Positions 9,020 through 19,197 of a stretch of 34,700 nucleotides of DNA are shown here, in pieces. Position 1 is the stretch's first letter; the number at the start of each line of letters is the position of its first letter. Below the pieces are notes generated by a model. It was not told the origin of the DNA and made no database searches. It saw nothing but the letters and a program-made list of their open reading frames with translations. This DNA comes from Helicobacteraceae bacterium. GTDB lineage: Bacteria; Campylobacterota; Campylobacteria; Campylobacterales; Sulfurimonadaceae. The position numbers and the translations under genes are program-made. The stretch lies in the NCBI GenBank assembly GCA_027068615.1, contig JAMOQV010000073.1:1-34700 (forward strand), read 5' to 3'.

Positions 9020-10321
9020 TTACTCTACAATCTCACCAGTTAAGATAGTTCTACCTATAGCTGTTATCTTAACATCTCTAAATTGACCTAAAAGCTCATC
9101 TGAGCCTTTTACTTTTACTACAAAGTTGTTATCAGTTCTACCACTTACATACATATCTTGGTTTAAATCTTCAAAGTAAACTTTGTAAATTTTTCCCATT
9201 TGAGATGCATTTATCTCATCTAGTATCTCAGTATGAAGGCTTTGAAGAGTAGTTAGTCTTTGTGAAGCTACATCAGCATCTACTACATTTGTATAGTGTT
9301 GAGCTTCTGTTTCTGGGCGAGGGGAGTATTTAAAAGAGAAGATTTGTTCAAACCTTACTTTTCTCATCACATCCAAAGTTTCTTCAAAATCCTCATCACT
9401 TTCCCCTGGAAATGCAACAATTATATCTGTAGATATACTAACCTCTGGACACATTGATTTTAGTTTTTCAACACGATTTAAGAACCACTCTTTTGAGTAA
9501 CCTCTTTTCATATCTCTTAAAACTTTACTTGAGCCACTTTGAAGTGGCATATGCATAGATTTACATATCTTAGGGTTGTTTGCAAACTCTTCTATAAACT
9601 CATCATCCATATGAAAAGGGTGAGGTGATGTAAAACGGATACGCTCAAGATTATCTATCTTACTTAACTCTCTTAAAAGATAAGTAAAGTTTACTTTTTT
9701 ATGGTCATCATTTGAAAATCTTCTTCCGTAGTTATTTACATTTTGACCAAGTAAAAATATCTCTTTTGCACCATTATCTACACTTCTTTGAGCTTCATTT
9801 ACTATAAGATTTAGTGGGATTGATACCTCTTCCCCACGAGTTTTTGGAACGATGCAGTAAGTACAAGATTTATCGCATCCCATAGAGATATTTATGTAAG
9901 CTTTAAAAGGTGATGATCGAAAATCTTTAAAAGCAAATTCACTCTCATCATAGTTTATATCTATCTCAACAGCTTTATCTTTATGTAAAACTTCACTTAT
10001 CTTAGATACATTTCTAGCACCTAGTACAAAGTTTACATAAGGAGCTCTTTTGATTATCTCTTTTCCAAGATGTGATGCAGTACAACCACAAACACCTATC
10101 TTTGCATCTTCTTTTTTCTTTTTGTTAAAAACACCCAACTCTGAGAAAAGTTTAGATACTGGTTTTTCCCTAACTGAGCAGGTATTTATCAAGATAAGGT
10201 CGGCTTCTTCAAGTTTTGTAGTAGTCTCATAATCATCTTTTTCACGAAGTTCAGCTATCATATGTTCGCTGTCTCGTGAGTTCATAGCACAACCTAGTGT
10301 CTCGATAAATAACTTTTTCAT
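9020..10321 (-). CDS. miaB: tRNA-2-methylthio-N6-dimethylallyladenosine synthase MiaB
   Basis: [14 protein letters not shown]-terminus, radical-SAM [20 protein letters not shown] domain at the C-terminus. Confidence 0.95.
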   Translation of the reverse strand: MKKLFIETLGCAMNSRDSEHMIAELREKDDYETTTKLEEADLILINTCSVREKPVSKLFSELGVFNKKKKEDAKIGVCGCTASHLGKEIIKRAPYVNFVLGARNVSKISEVLHKDKAVEIDINYDESEFAFKDFRSSPFKAYINISMGCDKSCTYCIVPKTRGEEVSIPLNLIVNEAQRSVDNGAKEIFLLGQNVNNYGRRFSNDDHKKVNFTYLLRELSKIDNLERIRFTSPHPFHMDDEFIEEFANNPKICKSMHMPLQSGSSKVLRDMKRGYSKEWFLNRVEKLKSMCPEVSISTDIIVAFPGESDEDFEETLDVMRKVRFEQIFSFKYSPRPETEAQHYTNVVDADVASQRLTTLQSLHTEILDEINASQMGKIYKVYFEDLNQDMYVSGRTDNNFVVKVKGSDELLGQFRDVKITAIGRTILTGEIVE

Positions 10322-10334
10322 TTTATATTTCTTT

Positions 10335-10580
10335 TTAGTTCATTATATGTACTTGGTACATATACTCGTTGTCTGAAAGACCGAATTTTACTTCACTCAT
10401 ATAAAAACTTTTACCTTTTGCTTCAAAATAGTCTTGAAGTTCTAGTAAATCTTTGTGAGAATTTTCTCTATCAAAGTAAAATATAACACTATCTTCTTTC
10501 TCAACACTAGCTTCTATCTTAGAAAGCTCTGCTTTTTTAGGCTTTTTATCAATATCTGTTCTTGCAAATAATAATTCCAT
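10335..10580 (-). CDS. HP0268-family small protein (Smr-like nuclease family in H. pylori)
   Basis: 81 aa; [34 protein letters not shown] resembles HP0268; position between miaB and nusA is conserved in Campylobacterota. Confidence 0.8.
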   Translation of the reverse strand: MELLFARTDIDKKPKKAELSKIEASVEKEDSVIFYFDRENSHKDLLELQDYFEAKGKSFYMSEVKFGLSDNEYMYQVHIMN

Positions 10581-10659
10581 CTCTTAATGCTCCTAGTTTT
10601 TTATAAAGTTTTGCATTATAGTTAATTTCTACTAAAGAACTGATTAAAAAGAATTTTGG

Positions 10660-10665
10660 TATAAT
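10660..10665 (+). promoter_or_regulatory. Putative -10 box for nusA
   Basis: TTTTGGTATAATTTC upstream of nusA, no strong -35. Confidence 0.45.
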
Positions 10666-10740
10666 TTCATACTTCATAAGAAATCCCCCAATTATTACAT
10701 TATTATTTTTTGTGAAACAGATTAAGATTAGGATATTACT

Positions 10741-11874
10741 ATGGAAAAAATTTTAGATATTGTTGATGCTATCGCACATGAAAAGGGTCTTGCACCCCAA
10801 AAAGTAAAAGAAGCACTAAAAATTGCTTTTATTCAAACTGCAAAAAGAGTTATAGGAAATAACCTTGCTTTTGAAGCTGTTATAAACGAAGAAACAAAAA
10901 CTATCGACATCATTCAGACTATAACAGTTGTAGCTGATGATGATGAAAAACTACAAGATGAAGAGATAGCACCTGCTTACATCTCTATAACTGAAGCTAG
11001 AGAGTATGATGATCAAGTTGAGTTAGGTGATCAACTTCAAATTGATCATGATTTAGAAGAGTATGGAAGAACTGGAGCTTCTCAACTTCATCGTGAGATA
11101 GAGTACCATATACAAAGACTTATAGAGGATGAAGTTTTTAATAAGTATAAAAGTAAGATAGGAACTTTAGCATCTGGTCAGGTTATAAGAGTTGATTCTA
11201 AAAACAACACTTATATAGAAGTTGATGAGATTCGTGCTATATTACCTATGAAAAGTCGTATAAAAGGTGAAATTTTTAAAGTTGGGGATCATATAAAAGC
11301 AGTAGTTCGCCGTGTAAATATGGATAAGATAAATGGTATCCAGATAGAGTTATCTCGTACAAGTCCTAAGTTTTTAGAAACACTTTTAGAACTTCAAGTT
11401 CCAGAGATTGCAGATGGTTCAGTTATCATAGAAAAATCGGCTCGTATCCCTGGGCAAAGAGCAAAAGTAGCACTTATATCAACTCATCCACAAGTTGATG
11501 CAGTTGGTTCAACAGTTGGTGTAAAAGGTGTTCGTATAAATGCAGTAAGTAAAGAGCTAAATGGTGAAAATATAGACTGTATAGAGTACACAAATATACC
11601 TGAACTTTTTGTATCTCGTATAATGAGTCCAGCTATTATATCTCATGTAGAGATAGTTAAAAATGAAGAGGGTGAAGATGAAAAAATCATCATCACACTT
11701 CCAGCTGATCAAAAATCAAAAGCTATTGGTAAAAGTGGTATCAATATCCGTTTGGCTTCTATGCTAACAGGAGTAGATATAGAACTTGTTGAAAATGACC
11801 AAGTTACATCAGAAAGTGGAGAGATAGAAGAAGCCAAAGATGGTGTTGATGCACTTGAAGCACTGTTTAACTAA
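10741..11874 (+). CDS. nusA: Transcription termination/antitermination factor NusA
   Basis: S1 and KH regions (GVRINAVSKELNGENIDCIEY; AIGKSGINIRLASMLTGVDIELV). Confidence 0.97.
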   Translation: MEKILDIVDAIAHEKGLAPQKVKEALKIAFIQTAKRVIGNNLAFEAVINEETKTIDIIQTITVVADDDEKLQDEEIAPAYISITEAREYDDQVELGDQLQIDHDLEEYGRTGASQLHREIEYHIQRLIEDEVFNKYKSKIGTLASGQVIRVDSKNNTYIEVDEIRAILPMKSRIKGEIFKVGDHIKAVVRRVNMDKINGIQIELSRTSPKFLETLLELQVPEIADGSVIIEKSARIPGQRAKVALISTHPQVDAVGSTVGVKGVRINAVSKELNGENIDCIEYTNIPELFVSRIMSPAIISHVEIVKNEEGEDEKIIITLPADQKSKAIGKSGINIRLASMLTGVDIELVENDQVTSESGEIEEAKDGVDALEALFN

Positions 11875-11883
11875 TCTAAATTA

Positions 11884-12663
11884 TTAAAGATTGAGAAAGA
11901 TTTTTTCTCTATCTTTATAGACTACACACTTTTTATAACCTATCTCTTTTGCAAGTGATACAATCTCATCTGAAAAAAGTCCAACTTGTTCTGGTGAGTG
12001 AGCATCTGAGCCAAAAGTTATAGGGATATTTAGTTTAAAAGCCTCTTTTAAAAGTGCTTTTGATGGGTATGCTTCTTTTATAGGCTTTCTATATCCTGCC
12101 ATATTTATCTCTAGTGTCATATCTGCATTTTTTATAGCCAAAAGAGCCTCTTTTGCAATTTCAACTATATCTTTGTTTGGCATAAATTTAAAAACTTTTA
12201 TAAGGTCTAAATGTCCAACTATATCAAAAAGATTAGTTTGTGCCATCTCTTTTATGCTATCAAAATATTTTTGCCATATCTCATCTATATTTTGAGTTTC
12301 ATATTTGCCTATAAATTCAGGGTTATCAAAACCCCAACCATCTATAAAATGGACACTTCCTATAAGATAATCAACTTTTGCATTTAAAACTCTATCGTCC
12401 ATATATCCTAAAAGGTAATCAACTTCATAACCTAGTAAAATCTCTATATCTTCTTTATATATTTTTTTAGCTTCTAAGATATCTTTTTCATATCCTTTCA
12501 TCTGTTCAAAGCTCATACGGTATTTTTTATCAAAATTCATTGGTGCATGGTCTGAGAAACCAAAATATTTTGTACCGTTTTTTATAGCATTTTCTATATA
12601 TTGAGATATTTTACCTTCAGCGTGGTTACATAGTGTGGTATGATTATGTAAATCAACTATCAT
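11884..12663 (-). CDS. PHP-family histidinol-phosphatase
   Basis: MIVDLHNHTTLCNHAEG, FGFSDHAPM, ITFGSDAHSPEQVG. Confidence 0.88.
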   Translation of the reverse strand: MIVDLHNHTTLCNHAEGKISQYIENAIKNGTKYFGFSDHAPMNFDKKYRMSFEQMKGYEKDILEAKKIYKEDIEILLGYEVDYLLGYMDDRVLNAKVDYLIGSVHFIDGWGFDNPEFIGKYETQNIDEIWQKYFDSIKEMAQTNLFDIVGHLDLIKVFKFMPNKDIVEIAKEALLAIKNADMTLEINMAGYRKPIKEAYPSKALLKEAFKLNIPITFGSDAHSPEQVGLFSDEIVSLAKEIGYKKCVVYKDREKIFLNL

Positions 12664-12749
12664 ATTTTCTCTTTTTTCTTTATTTGTAGTAATTTTATGA
12701 TATTATAGTGTCAAAAAATTAATTTTACCAATTAATAATGGAGATATTT

Positions 12750-13427
12750 ATGACTCAAGATGAACTTGATGCTTTGATGGGTGGTGATGTAGATACTATC
12801 GATGAAGAGATGGCTGAAGTTGAAGAAAAAGAGGATAAAAAAGAACCTGTAGAAGATAAAAAAATTATAGAAAACCATGTACAGGAGGGTCAATTGCCAT
12901 TTCCAGCAACAAATGAAAACAAGATGGTACATCAACTAGATGATGTAACAAGAGAGAGCGAAGAGAAAGCTGGTGAGATTTTTGATATTATTGAAAATAT
13001 TTCTAACGAGCTTATGGAAAAAGAGGATAATCTTAATACTATTTTAGAGATTGTTGAATCAAATATTACACTTTTTACAACTTTAAGTACTAAATTTCCA
13101 GAGGTTGAAGCTTTTAAAACTCAACTAGAAAAAAATGAGACAGCAAAAGAGGAAGTAAATACTGTTTTAGAGATGTTGCAAAATAGTGGTGATGATATAA
13201 TGAATGTTATGGATATAATGCAATTTCAAGATATTCATCGTCAAAAGATAGAGAGAGTTATAAATGCTATGAGAGCATTGTCTAAATATATGTCAACACT
13301 ATTTGAAGGTCAGATTGATGATGATAAAAGGGTTGCTTCAGCTCAACACTTACACGGTGATGACAATGATGACTTGGCTTCTGAAGATGAGATGGAAGCA
13401 TTACTAGCTCAGTTTGCGAAAAAATAG
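12750..13427 (+). CDS. cheZ: CheZ-like chemotaxis phosphatase
   Basis: MDIMQFQDIHRQKIERVINAM (CheZ-type helix with QD motif); gene order cheZ-U32-purE as in Campylobacter. Supplied start 12738 lies in the RBS region; ATG 12750 preferred. Confidence 0.82.
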   Translation: MTQDELDALMGGDVDTIDEEMAEVEEKEDKKEPVEDKKIIENHVQEGQLPFPATNENKMVHQLDDVTRESEEKAGEIFDIIENISNELMEKEDNLNTILEIVESNITLFTTLSTKFPEVEAFKTQLEKNETAKEEVNTVLEMLQNSGDDIMNVMDIMQFQDIHRQKIERVINAMRALSKYMSTLFEGQIDDDKRVASAQHLHGDDNDDLASEDEMEALLAQFAKK

Positions 13428-13430
13428 TTT

Positions 13431-14723
13431 ATGAAAAAAGTAGAATTATTATCTCCTGCGGGGACACTTGAAAAATTAAAAATTGCATTTGACTTTGGTG
13501 CAGATGCTGTTTATGGTGGGGTTAGCCATTTCTCTCTTCGCATCCGAAGTGGGAAAGAGTTTAGTATGGAAGAGTTTAAAGAGGGTATAGAGTATGCTCA
13601 TGAAAGGGGTAAAAAGGTTTATGCTACTATAAATGGTTTTCCTTTTAACTCACAATTAAACTTACTAAAAAAACATATACTTGCTATGGCAGAGTTAAAA
13701 CCAGATGCATTTATCGTTGCAACTCCTGGTGTTTTAAAACTTTGTAAAGATTTAGTACCAGATATGCCACTTCATCTCTCAACACAAGCAAATGTTATGA
13801 ATGTTTTAGATGCTAAAATATACTATGATATGGGTGCAACTAGGATTATAACTGCTCGTGAAATCTCTTTAAAAGATTTAAAAGAGATAAAAAAAGAGTT
13901 ACCAGAGCTTGAACTTGAAGTTTTTGTCCATGGTAGTATGTGTTTTGCATATAGTGGAAGATGCCTTATCTCAACACTTCAAAGTGGTAGAGTTCCAAAC
14001 CGTGGAAGTTGTGCTAATGATTGCCGTTTCTCTTATGAGATATATGCAGCTAATCCAGATACAGGAACTCTTTTTAAGCTTGAAGAGGAAGAGGGTGTTG
14101 GAACTTATATAATGAATGCAAAAGATTTAAATCTTGCTTCACATATACAAGAGATACTAGATAGTGGTGTAGTAGATAGTATCAAGATAGAGGGTCGTAC
14201 AAAAACAGCTTACTATGCAGCTGTTACTGCAAAAGCTTATAGAATGGCTATAGATGATTATTATGCAGGTAAATTAGATAGTGATAAATATCAGTATGAG
14301 TTAAACTCTTTACAAAATCGTGGATATACAGATGCTTACTTAGTTTCAAGACCATTTGAAAAGCACGATACTCAAAGTTTGGATTTTACTATGCAACTAG
14401 GAACTCATCAAGTAAGTGGACAAGTAACTAAAAATGGTGAGTACTTTTTATGTAAGTATAAAACTCTACCAAATGATGAACTTGAGATTGTAGCACCTCT
14501 TGGAAGTGATATAGCGATAGTCGATAATGAGATAGGCTCAACTTATGAAAGAGATGGTAAACTTTATATGAAGTTGAAAAAACTTGTAGCTGAAAATAAA
14601 AAAGTATGGGATGAGGTACATAGTGGAAATATAAATCCTATAACTCTTCCAACTAAATTACCAGCATATACATTTTTAAGAATACCTGCTCATCTTGATA
14701 TGGGGACATATCCAAAAAATTAA
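13431..14723 (+). CDS. Peptidase U32-family protein (TrhP/YegQ-like)
   Basis: ELLSPAGTLEKLKIAFDFGADAVYGG, VFVHGSMCFAYSGRCLIS, RGSCANDCRF. Confidence 0.93.
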   Translation: MKKVELLSPAGTLEKLKIAFDFGADAVYGGVSHFSLRIRSGKEFSMEEFKEGIEYAHERGKKVYATINGFPFNSQLNLLKKHILAMAELKPDAFIVATPGVLKLCKDLVPDMPLHLSTQANVMNVLDAKIYYDMGATRIITAREISLKDLKEIKKELPELELEVFVHGSMCFAYSGRCLISTLQSGRVPNRGSCANDCRFSYEIYAANPDTGTLFKLEEEEGVGTYIMNAKDLNLASHIQEILDSGVVDSIKIEGRTKTAYYAAVTAKAYRMAIDDYYAGKLDSDKYQYELNSLQNRGYTDAYLVSRPFEKHDTQSLDFTMQLGTHQVSGQVTKNGEYFLCKYKTLPNDELEIVAPLGSDIAIVDNEIGSTYERDGKLYMKLKKLVAENKKVWDEVHSGNINPITLPTKLPAYTFLRIPAHLDMGTYPKN

Positions 14724-14755
14724 TGTTATAATTGCAAAAAAATAAAAGGCAATAG

Positions 14756-15253
14756 ATGAAATTTGTATCAATCGTTATGGGTTCAAAAAGTGATTATGAG
14801 GTTATGAAGTCGTGTTCAGATACACTAGAGGCATTTGGTGTTAACTATGAGATGATTATATCTTCTGCTCACCGTTCACCTGAAAGAACTGCTGAGTATA
14901 TAAAACAAGCTGAAGAAAAAGGGGCTCAAGTATTTATTGCGGCTGCTGGTATGGCTGCACACTTAGCTGGTGTACTTTCTTCAAAAACTGTTAAACCTAT
15001 CATTGGTGTTCCTATGTCTGCATCTGCACTTAGTGGTATAGATGCACTACTTTCAACTGTTCAGATGCCAGCTGGTATGCCAGTTGCAACTGTTGCTATT
15101 GGAAAAGCTGGAGCTATAAACTCTGCATTTTTAGCTATGCAAATGTTAGCACTTGAAAATGAAGAATTATCAGTAAAACTAAAAGAAGATAGAATCGCAA
15201 AAGCTAAAAAAGTTGAGATGGATTCTTTAGAGATAGAAACTATTATAGACTAA
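14756..15253 (+). CDS. purE: 5-(carboxyamino)imidazole ribonucleotide mutase PurE
   Basis: VSIVMGSKSDYEVM, SAHRSPERTAEY, AAAGMAAHLAGVLSSKTVKPIIGVP. Confidence 0.97.
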   Translation: MKFVSIVMGSKSDYEVMKSCSDTLEAFGVNYEMIISSAHRSPERTAEYIKQAEEKGAQVFIAAAGMAAHLAGVLSSKTVKPIIGVPMSASALSGIDALLSTVQMPAGMPVATVAIGKAGAINSAFLAMQMLALENEELSVKLKEDRIAKAKKVEMDSLEIETIID

Positions 15254-15260
15254 AACAAAC

Positions 15261-15276
15261 GGTACACTTCTTGCTT
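15261..15276 (+). promoter_or_regulatory. Putative sigma54 (RpoN) -24/-12 promoter
   Basis: GGTACACTTCTTGCTT: GG (15261-62) and GC (15273-74) with exact 10-nt spacing; RBS and start codon follow. Confidence 0.6.
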
Positions 15277-15308
15277 AAATATTTAATAAGTCTAATTAAG
15301 GAAGTATA

Positions 15309-15779
15309 ATGAAGTGGATGAGTGATTCAGAGTATAGTGAGCTAACAGGTTTAGAACTATCAGCAATAGAAGATTTGATAGAACGGGGGAAGCTTACTAC
15401 TAAAAATGAAAATGGAACACGGCTTATAGACCCATCTAAGGGTGCAGGTTCTGTTGTTCCAGCTCAACTAAAAGAGTTATCTTCACGCAATACAAAAGAG
15501 ATGGTGGTTCAGCCTGAATTTGTTGAAAAAACAATAGGCACTATCATCAATCTTCATGAAAAAGTTCTTGATTCTAAAGATGAAACGATAGAATCTATAA
15601 AAAGTGAAAATACACTTCTAAAAGAGGCTTTACACTCTTTACAAGAGCTTTATGAAGAAGATAGAAAGACAATACACACTTTACAAGAACAGTTAAAACT
15701 TTCACAACAAGAGGTTGAGTTTATGAGAAGAAAATATAAACTTATGTGGAATAAAACTATAGAAGAGCATACAAGTTAA
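15309..15779 (+). CDS. DUF3972-like conserved Campylobacterota protein, C-terminal coiled coil
   Basis: N-terminal MerR-like helix pattern, long coiled coil; directly downstream of purE. Confidence 0.65.
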   Translation: MKWMSDSEYSELTGLELSAIEDLIERGKLTTKNENGTRLIDPSKGAGSVVPAQLKELSSRNTKEMVVQPEFVEKTIGTIINLHEKVLDSKDETIESIKSENTLLKEALHSLQELYEEDRKTIHTLQEQLKLSQQEVEFMRRKYKLMWNKTIEEHTS

Positions 15780-16636
15780 TGAATATAGAATTAGCTTGTG
15801 TTGAATGCATAATCAATCAAAGTACAAAAGTAGCAAAAGCTATAGAAGCATCTGATTGTTTAGAAGATAAACTTGCATCAACTGTAAAAGATATGAGTAA
15901 AGATTTTTCATTTTCAAACAATCCACCTGAAGTAGCTTCTGATGTTTATGAAAAGATGGCAGAGATAGCTAATAAAGAAGATTTGTATGATGAGGTAAAA
16001 GAACTATCAACAAAAAAAGCACAAAGTTTTATACCAGTGTTAGAAAAAAAATTAAAATCAACTTCTAATAAGCTTTTAACAGCTACAAAAATAGCTGTTG
16101 CTGGAAATGTGATAGATTTAGCTGCTGAGGTTGAGTTTGATTTGGATGAAGAGTTAGAAAAAATTTTCGAGACAGATTTTTCATATAACGATTTTGATAA
16201 ATTTCAAGATGAGTTAAACAAATCTAAAAAAGTTGTTTATTTGGGTGATAATGTTGGGGAGCATATATTTGATTATATGTTTATAGAAGTTTTAAAAGAG
16301 TTGTATCCTAATTTAGAGATATATTATTTTGTAAGAGGTAATCCAATCATAAATGATGTAACTATAAAAGAAGCTAAAGAGGCTGGATTTGATAAACTTT
16401 GTTATCTTGTAGATAGTGGGGTAAATACACCTGGTTTTGCCTATAATAGAGCAAATGGTGATGCTAAAAAGCTTTTTGATAATGCTGATTTGGTTATATC
16501 AAAGGGGATGGGAAATTATGAGTGTTTAAGTCCAACTCATAGAGATAATATATGTTTTTTACTAAAAGTAAAGTGTGGAGTTGTTGCTAATTCTTTAGGT
16601 AGAGATATTGGAGATATAGTTTGTAAAATGATTTAG
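15779..16636 (+). CDS. DUF89/ARMT1-like damage-control phosphatase family protein
   Basis: CVECIINQ N-terminus, VVYLGDNVGEHIFD, ADLVISKGMGNYECL; TAATG overlap with the upstream gene. Confidence 0.85.
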   Translation: MNIELACVECIINQSTKVAKAIEASDCLEDKLASTVKDMSKDFSFSNNPPEVASDVYEKMAEIANKEDLYDEVKELSTKKAQSFIPVLEKKLKSTSNKLLTATKIAVAGNVIDLAAEVEFDLDEELEKIFETDFSYNDFDKFQDELNKSKKVVYLGDNVGEHIFDYMFIEVLKELYPNLEIYYFVRGNPIINDVTIKEAKEAGFDKLCYLVDSGVNTPGFAYNRANGDAKKLFDNADLVISKGMGNYECLSPTHRDNICFLLKVKCGVVANSLGRDIGDIVCKMI

Positions 16637-16662
16637 AACTTAAAGTTCTAAATCATTTTTTT
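16625..16662. terminator. Bidirectional terminator with a perfect 16-bp stem
   Basis: AAAATGATTTAGAACT-TAA-AGTTCTAAATCATTTT + TTT; contains both flanking stop codons. Confidence 0.8.
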
Positions 16663-17120
16663 GGCATTTTTATAACAAAATAATCACCATCTATACTGTG
16701 TGTTATTTTTGTTTCATCTACATTTTTTGGTATAGTATATTGTTCAAAAAAAGATTTTGAGCTATAAAAGTACTCACCATTTTCATCTCTTGTTGTTTTT
16801 ATATTCATATCTATGCTAACCATATGATGCTTTATCATAAAGTTTATATTTTTGGCTTCTGCACCATTTAATTTTATGCGGTATATGTAAGCATCTTTAG
16901 TTTCTTCATAAAGTGGTTTTTCTTCATATAGCTTAGGATTTTTTGCTTTTAAACTTTTTAGATAATCATTTCTTTTTTGTAGTTGAGAAATCCTTTTTTG
17001 ATACTCTTTTATGATGCTGTCATTATGTTTTAATTCATAATTTAAACTCGGTACAAAATTACTAAAAGAAAATAAACTACTACTAACTAATACTGAACTT
17101 AGAACTATATTTTTAAACAT
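16653..17120 (-). CDS. Exported small-heat-shock (Hsp20/alpha-crystallin-like) protein
   Basis: Signal peptide MFKNIVLSSVLVSSSLFSFS; C-terminal half resembles Hsp20 (RDENGEYFYSSKSFFEQYTIPKNVDETKITHSIDGDYFVIKMPKK). Confidence 0.65.
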   Translation of the reverse strand: MFKNIVLSSVLVSSSLFSFSNFVPSLNYELKHNDSIIKEYQKRISQLQKRNDYLKSLKAKNPKLYEEKPLYEETKDAYIYRIKLNGAEAKNINFMIKHHMVSIDMNIKTTRDENGEYFYSSKSFFEQYTIPKNVDETKITHSIDGDYFVIKMPKK

Positions 17121-17205
17121 TGTTTATCCTTTATATTTTATTTATATTAAAAAAATTTTATAACAAAAAAATAAATAATTTATAAATAAAATGCTATGAT
17201 TTGGT

Positions 17206-19197
17206 ATGAAATTTTTTTATAACATCTTTATTTTATTGAGTTTAATTGTTAGTCTTGCTTGTGCTTCAAATAAGCTTTGTAATGAAACATCACCATATTT
17301 GCTACAACATAAAAATAATCCTGTTAATTGGTATCCATGGGGAGAGGAAGCTTTAATTAAAGCCAAAAAAGAGAATAAACTTATATTTTTATCTATAGGT
17401 TATAGCACTTGTCATTGGTGTCATGTTATGGCCGAAGAGAGTTTTGAAGATAAAAAGGTAGCAAAACTTTTAAATGATAATTTTATATCTATAAAAGTAG
17501 ATAGAGAACAGTACCCATACATAGATAAGTATTATCAAAAAGTTTATAAGATTTTAAATAATAAAAGTGGAGGTTGGCCATTAACTATACTTTTAACATC
17601 AGATATGGAACCATTTTTTGCAGGTACTTATGTCCCTAAACATTCTGGTTATGGTTCAATCGGTCTTATAAATCTTATAAATTCAACAAAACTAGTTTCT
17701 TATAAAAGATTAAAAAGTATAGGTAAAGATGTTTTGCAAAAAATAAAAAATTATGATGAATTTATAGCACCAAAGACTAAGATAGATTTAACTCTTATGG
17801 ATAAAACAGTAAAAGAGTTTAGTTCATATTATGATTTTAAAAATAATGGTTTTACAAAAAGACCAAAGTTTCCACAAGCTTCAAGTATAGATTTGTTACT
17901 AAAAATCTATAAAATAACAAAAAATAAAAAAGCATATATAATGGCAATAAATGCATTGGATACTATGGCAAAAGGTGGTATATACGATCAGATAGAGGGT
18001 GCTTTTTATAGATATACAGTAGATGAAAAGTATGAAATTCCACATTTTGAAAAGATGTTATATACAAATGCAGAGCTTATACAGACCTATACTCTAGCAT
18101 ATAGTATCACAAAAAAACCATTATATAAAAAAATCATAAAAGAGAGTATATCTCAAATAGACAAAAGATTTAAAACAGATAATCTTTATATGAGTGCAAG
18201 TAATGCAGACAGTGAAAACTTTGTTGGTGATAAAGAAGAGGGGTTTTATTTTTTATATGATTATGACGACACTGTTGAGTATCTTCAAAATCATGGTGTA
18301 GATAAAAATATTATAGATAAAATACTTGCCTATATAGGTATAACACAAGATGGTAATTTTGATTCTGATTTTAGTAATCCTCATATTGCTGATTTTAAGA
18401 CACCAAAAGGATATAAAAAAGTAAAAAAATTGCTAATAGATATGAGAAAAAATAAAATTTACCCTTTTATGGACAATAAGATAAATACAGCTTGGAATGC
18501 TCTTTATATAAGAGCAAAATTCAAAGCTAGTATTGTAAATAAAGATTATATAAAAGAAGCAGAAGATTCTTTAAATACCTTATTGGAGAATTTATATATT
18601 GATGGTAAATTATACCATCAAACTATAAGCAATCATAAGCCAACTCAAAAAGCTTTACTTGAGGATTATGCTTTTTTGTCTAGTTGTTTATTTGAAGCTT
18701 ATCAAGTAACATTAAATGATAATTACTTGAAGCTATATGAAGAGTTGATAAAAAATAGTATGAAACTTTTTTATAAAAATGGAAAATGGCGAGATTCAAC
18801 TGATAGTTTTGTAACTTATGCAGATATCTCTGAGAGTGCATATGAAAATCCACTTGCTCAAAATATTATCAATATGTTGCAATACTCTACTATTTCATCT
18901 GATTTTAAAACTTATACGATAGCAAAAAAAACACTTTCAAATTTAGCTTATTCTATAATGAAGCATCCATCTTATTATCCAACAGCCACTTTAGCATCTA
19001 TTATGTTAAAAATAGAACCAGTCTTTATAAAGTCAAATTTAAAAAATCTAAAAAGTATAGATATATCTACTATAAACTATCCTTTTGTATATAGGTACAA
19101 GCTAGACTCAACAAAGTATCTAGCTTGTAAGATAGGAAGTTGTTTTGCTTATGATTTAGATTTTTCTGTTGTTCGTGATGTTATTGAAAATTTTTAA
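17206..19197 (+). CDS. Exported DUF255/YyaL (spermatogenesis-associated protein 20-like) thioredoxin-domain protein
   Basis: Signal peptide, then [72 protein letters not shown]. Confidence 0.93.
   Translation: MKFFYNIFILLSLIVSLACASNKLCNETSPYLLQHKNNPVNWYPWGEEALIKAKKENKLIFLSIGYSTCHWCHVMAEESFEDKKVAKLLNDNFISIKVDREQYPYIDKYYQKVYKILNNKSGGWPLTILLTSDMEPFFAGTYVPKHSGYGSIGLINLINSTKLVSYKRLKSIGKDVLQKIKNYDEFIAPKTKIDLTLMDKTVKEFSSYYDFKNNGFTKRPKFPQASSIDLLLKIYKITKNKKAYIMAINALDTMAKGGIYDQIEGAFYRYTVDEKYEIPHFEKMLYTNAELIQTYTLAYSITKKPLYKKIIKESISQIDKRFKTDNLYMSASNADSENFVGDKEEGFYFLYDYDDTVEYLQNHGVDKNIIDKILAYIGITQDGNFDSDFSNPHIADFKTPKGYKKVKKLLIDMRKNKIYPFMDNKINTAWNALYIRAKFKASIVNKDYIKEAEDSLNTLLENLYIDGKLYHQTISNHKPTQKALLEDYAFLSSCLFEAYQVTLNDNYLKLYEELIKNSMKLFYKNGKWRDSTDSFVTYADISESAYENPLAQNIINMLQYSTISSDFKTYTIAKKTLSNLAYSIMKHPSYYPTATLASIMLKIEPVFIKSNLKNLKSIDISTINYPFVYRYKLDSTKYLACKIGSCFAYDLDFSVVRDVIENF

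Noticed and set aside
12732-14112. ORFs 12732-12935 (-) and 13909-14112 (+)
   Set aside because: Overlap cheZ and the U32 gene in other frames; no supporting motif.
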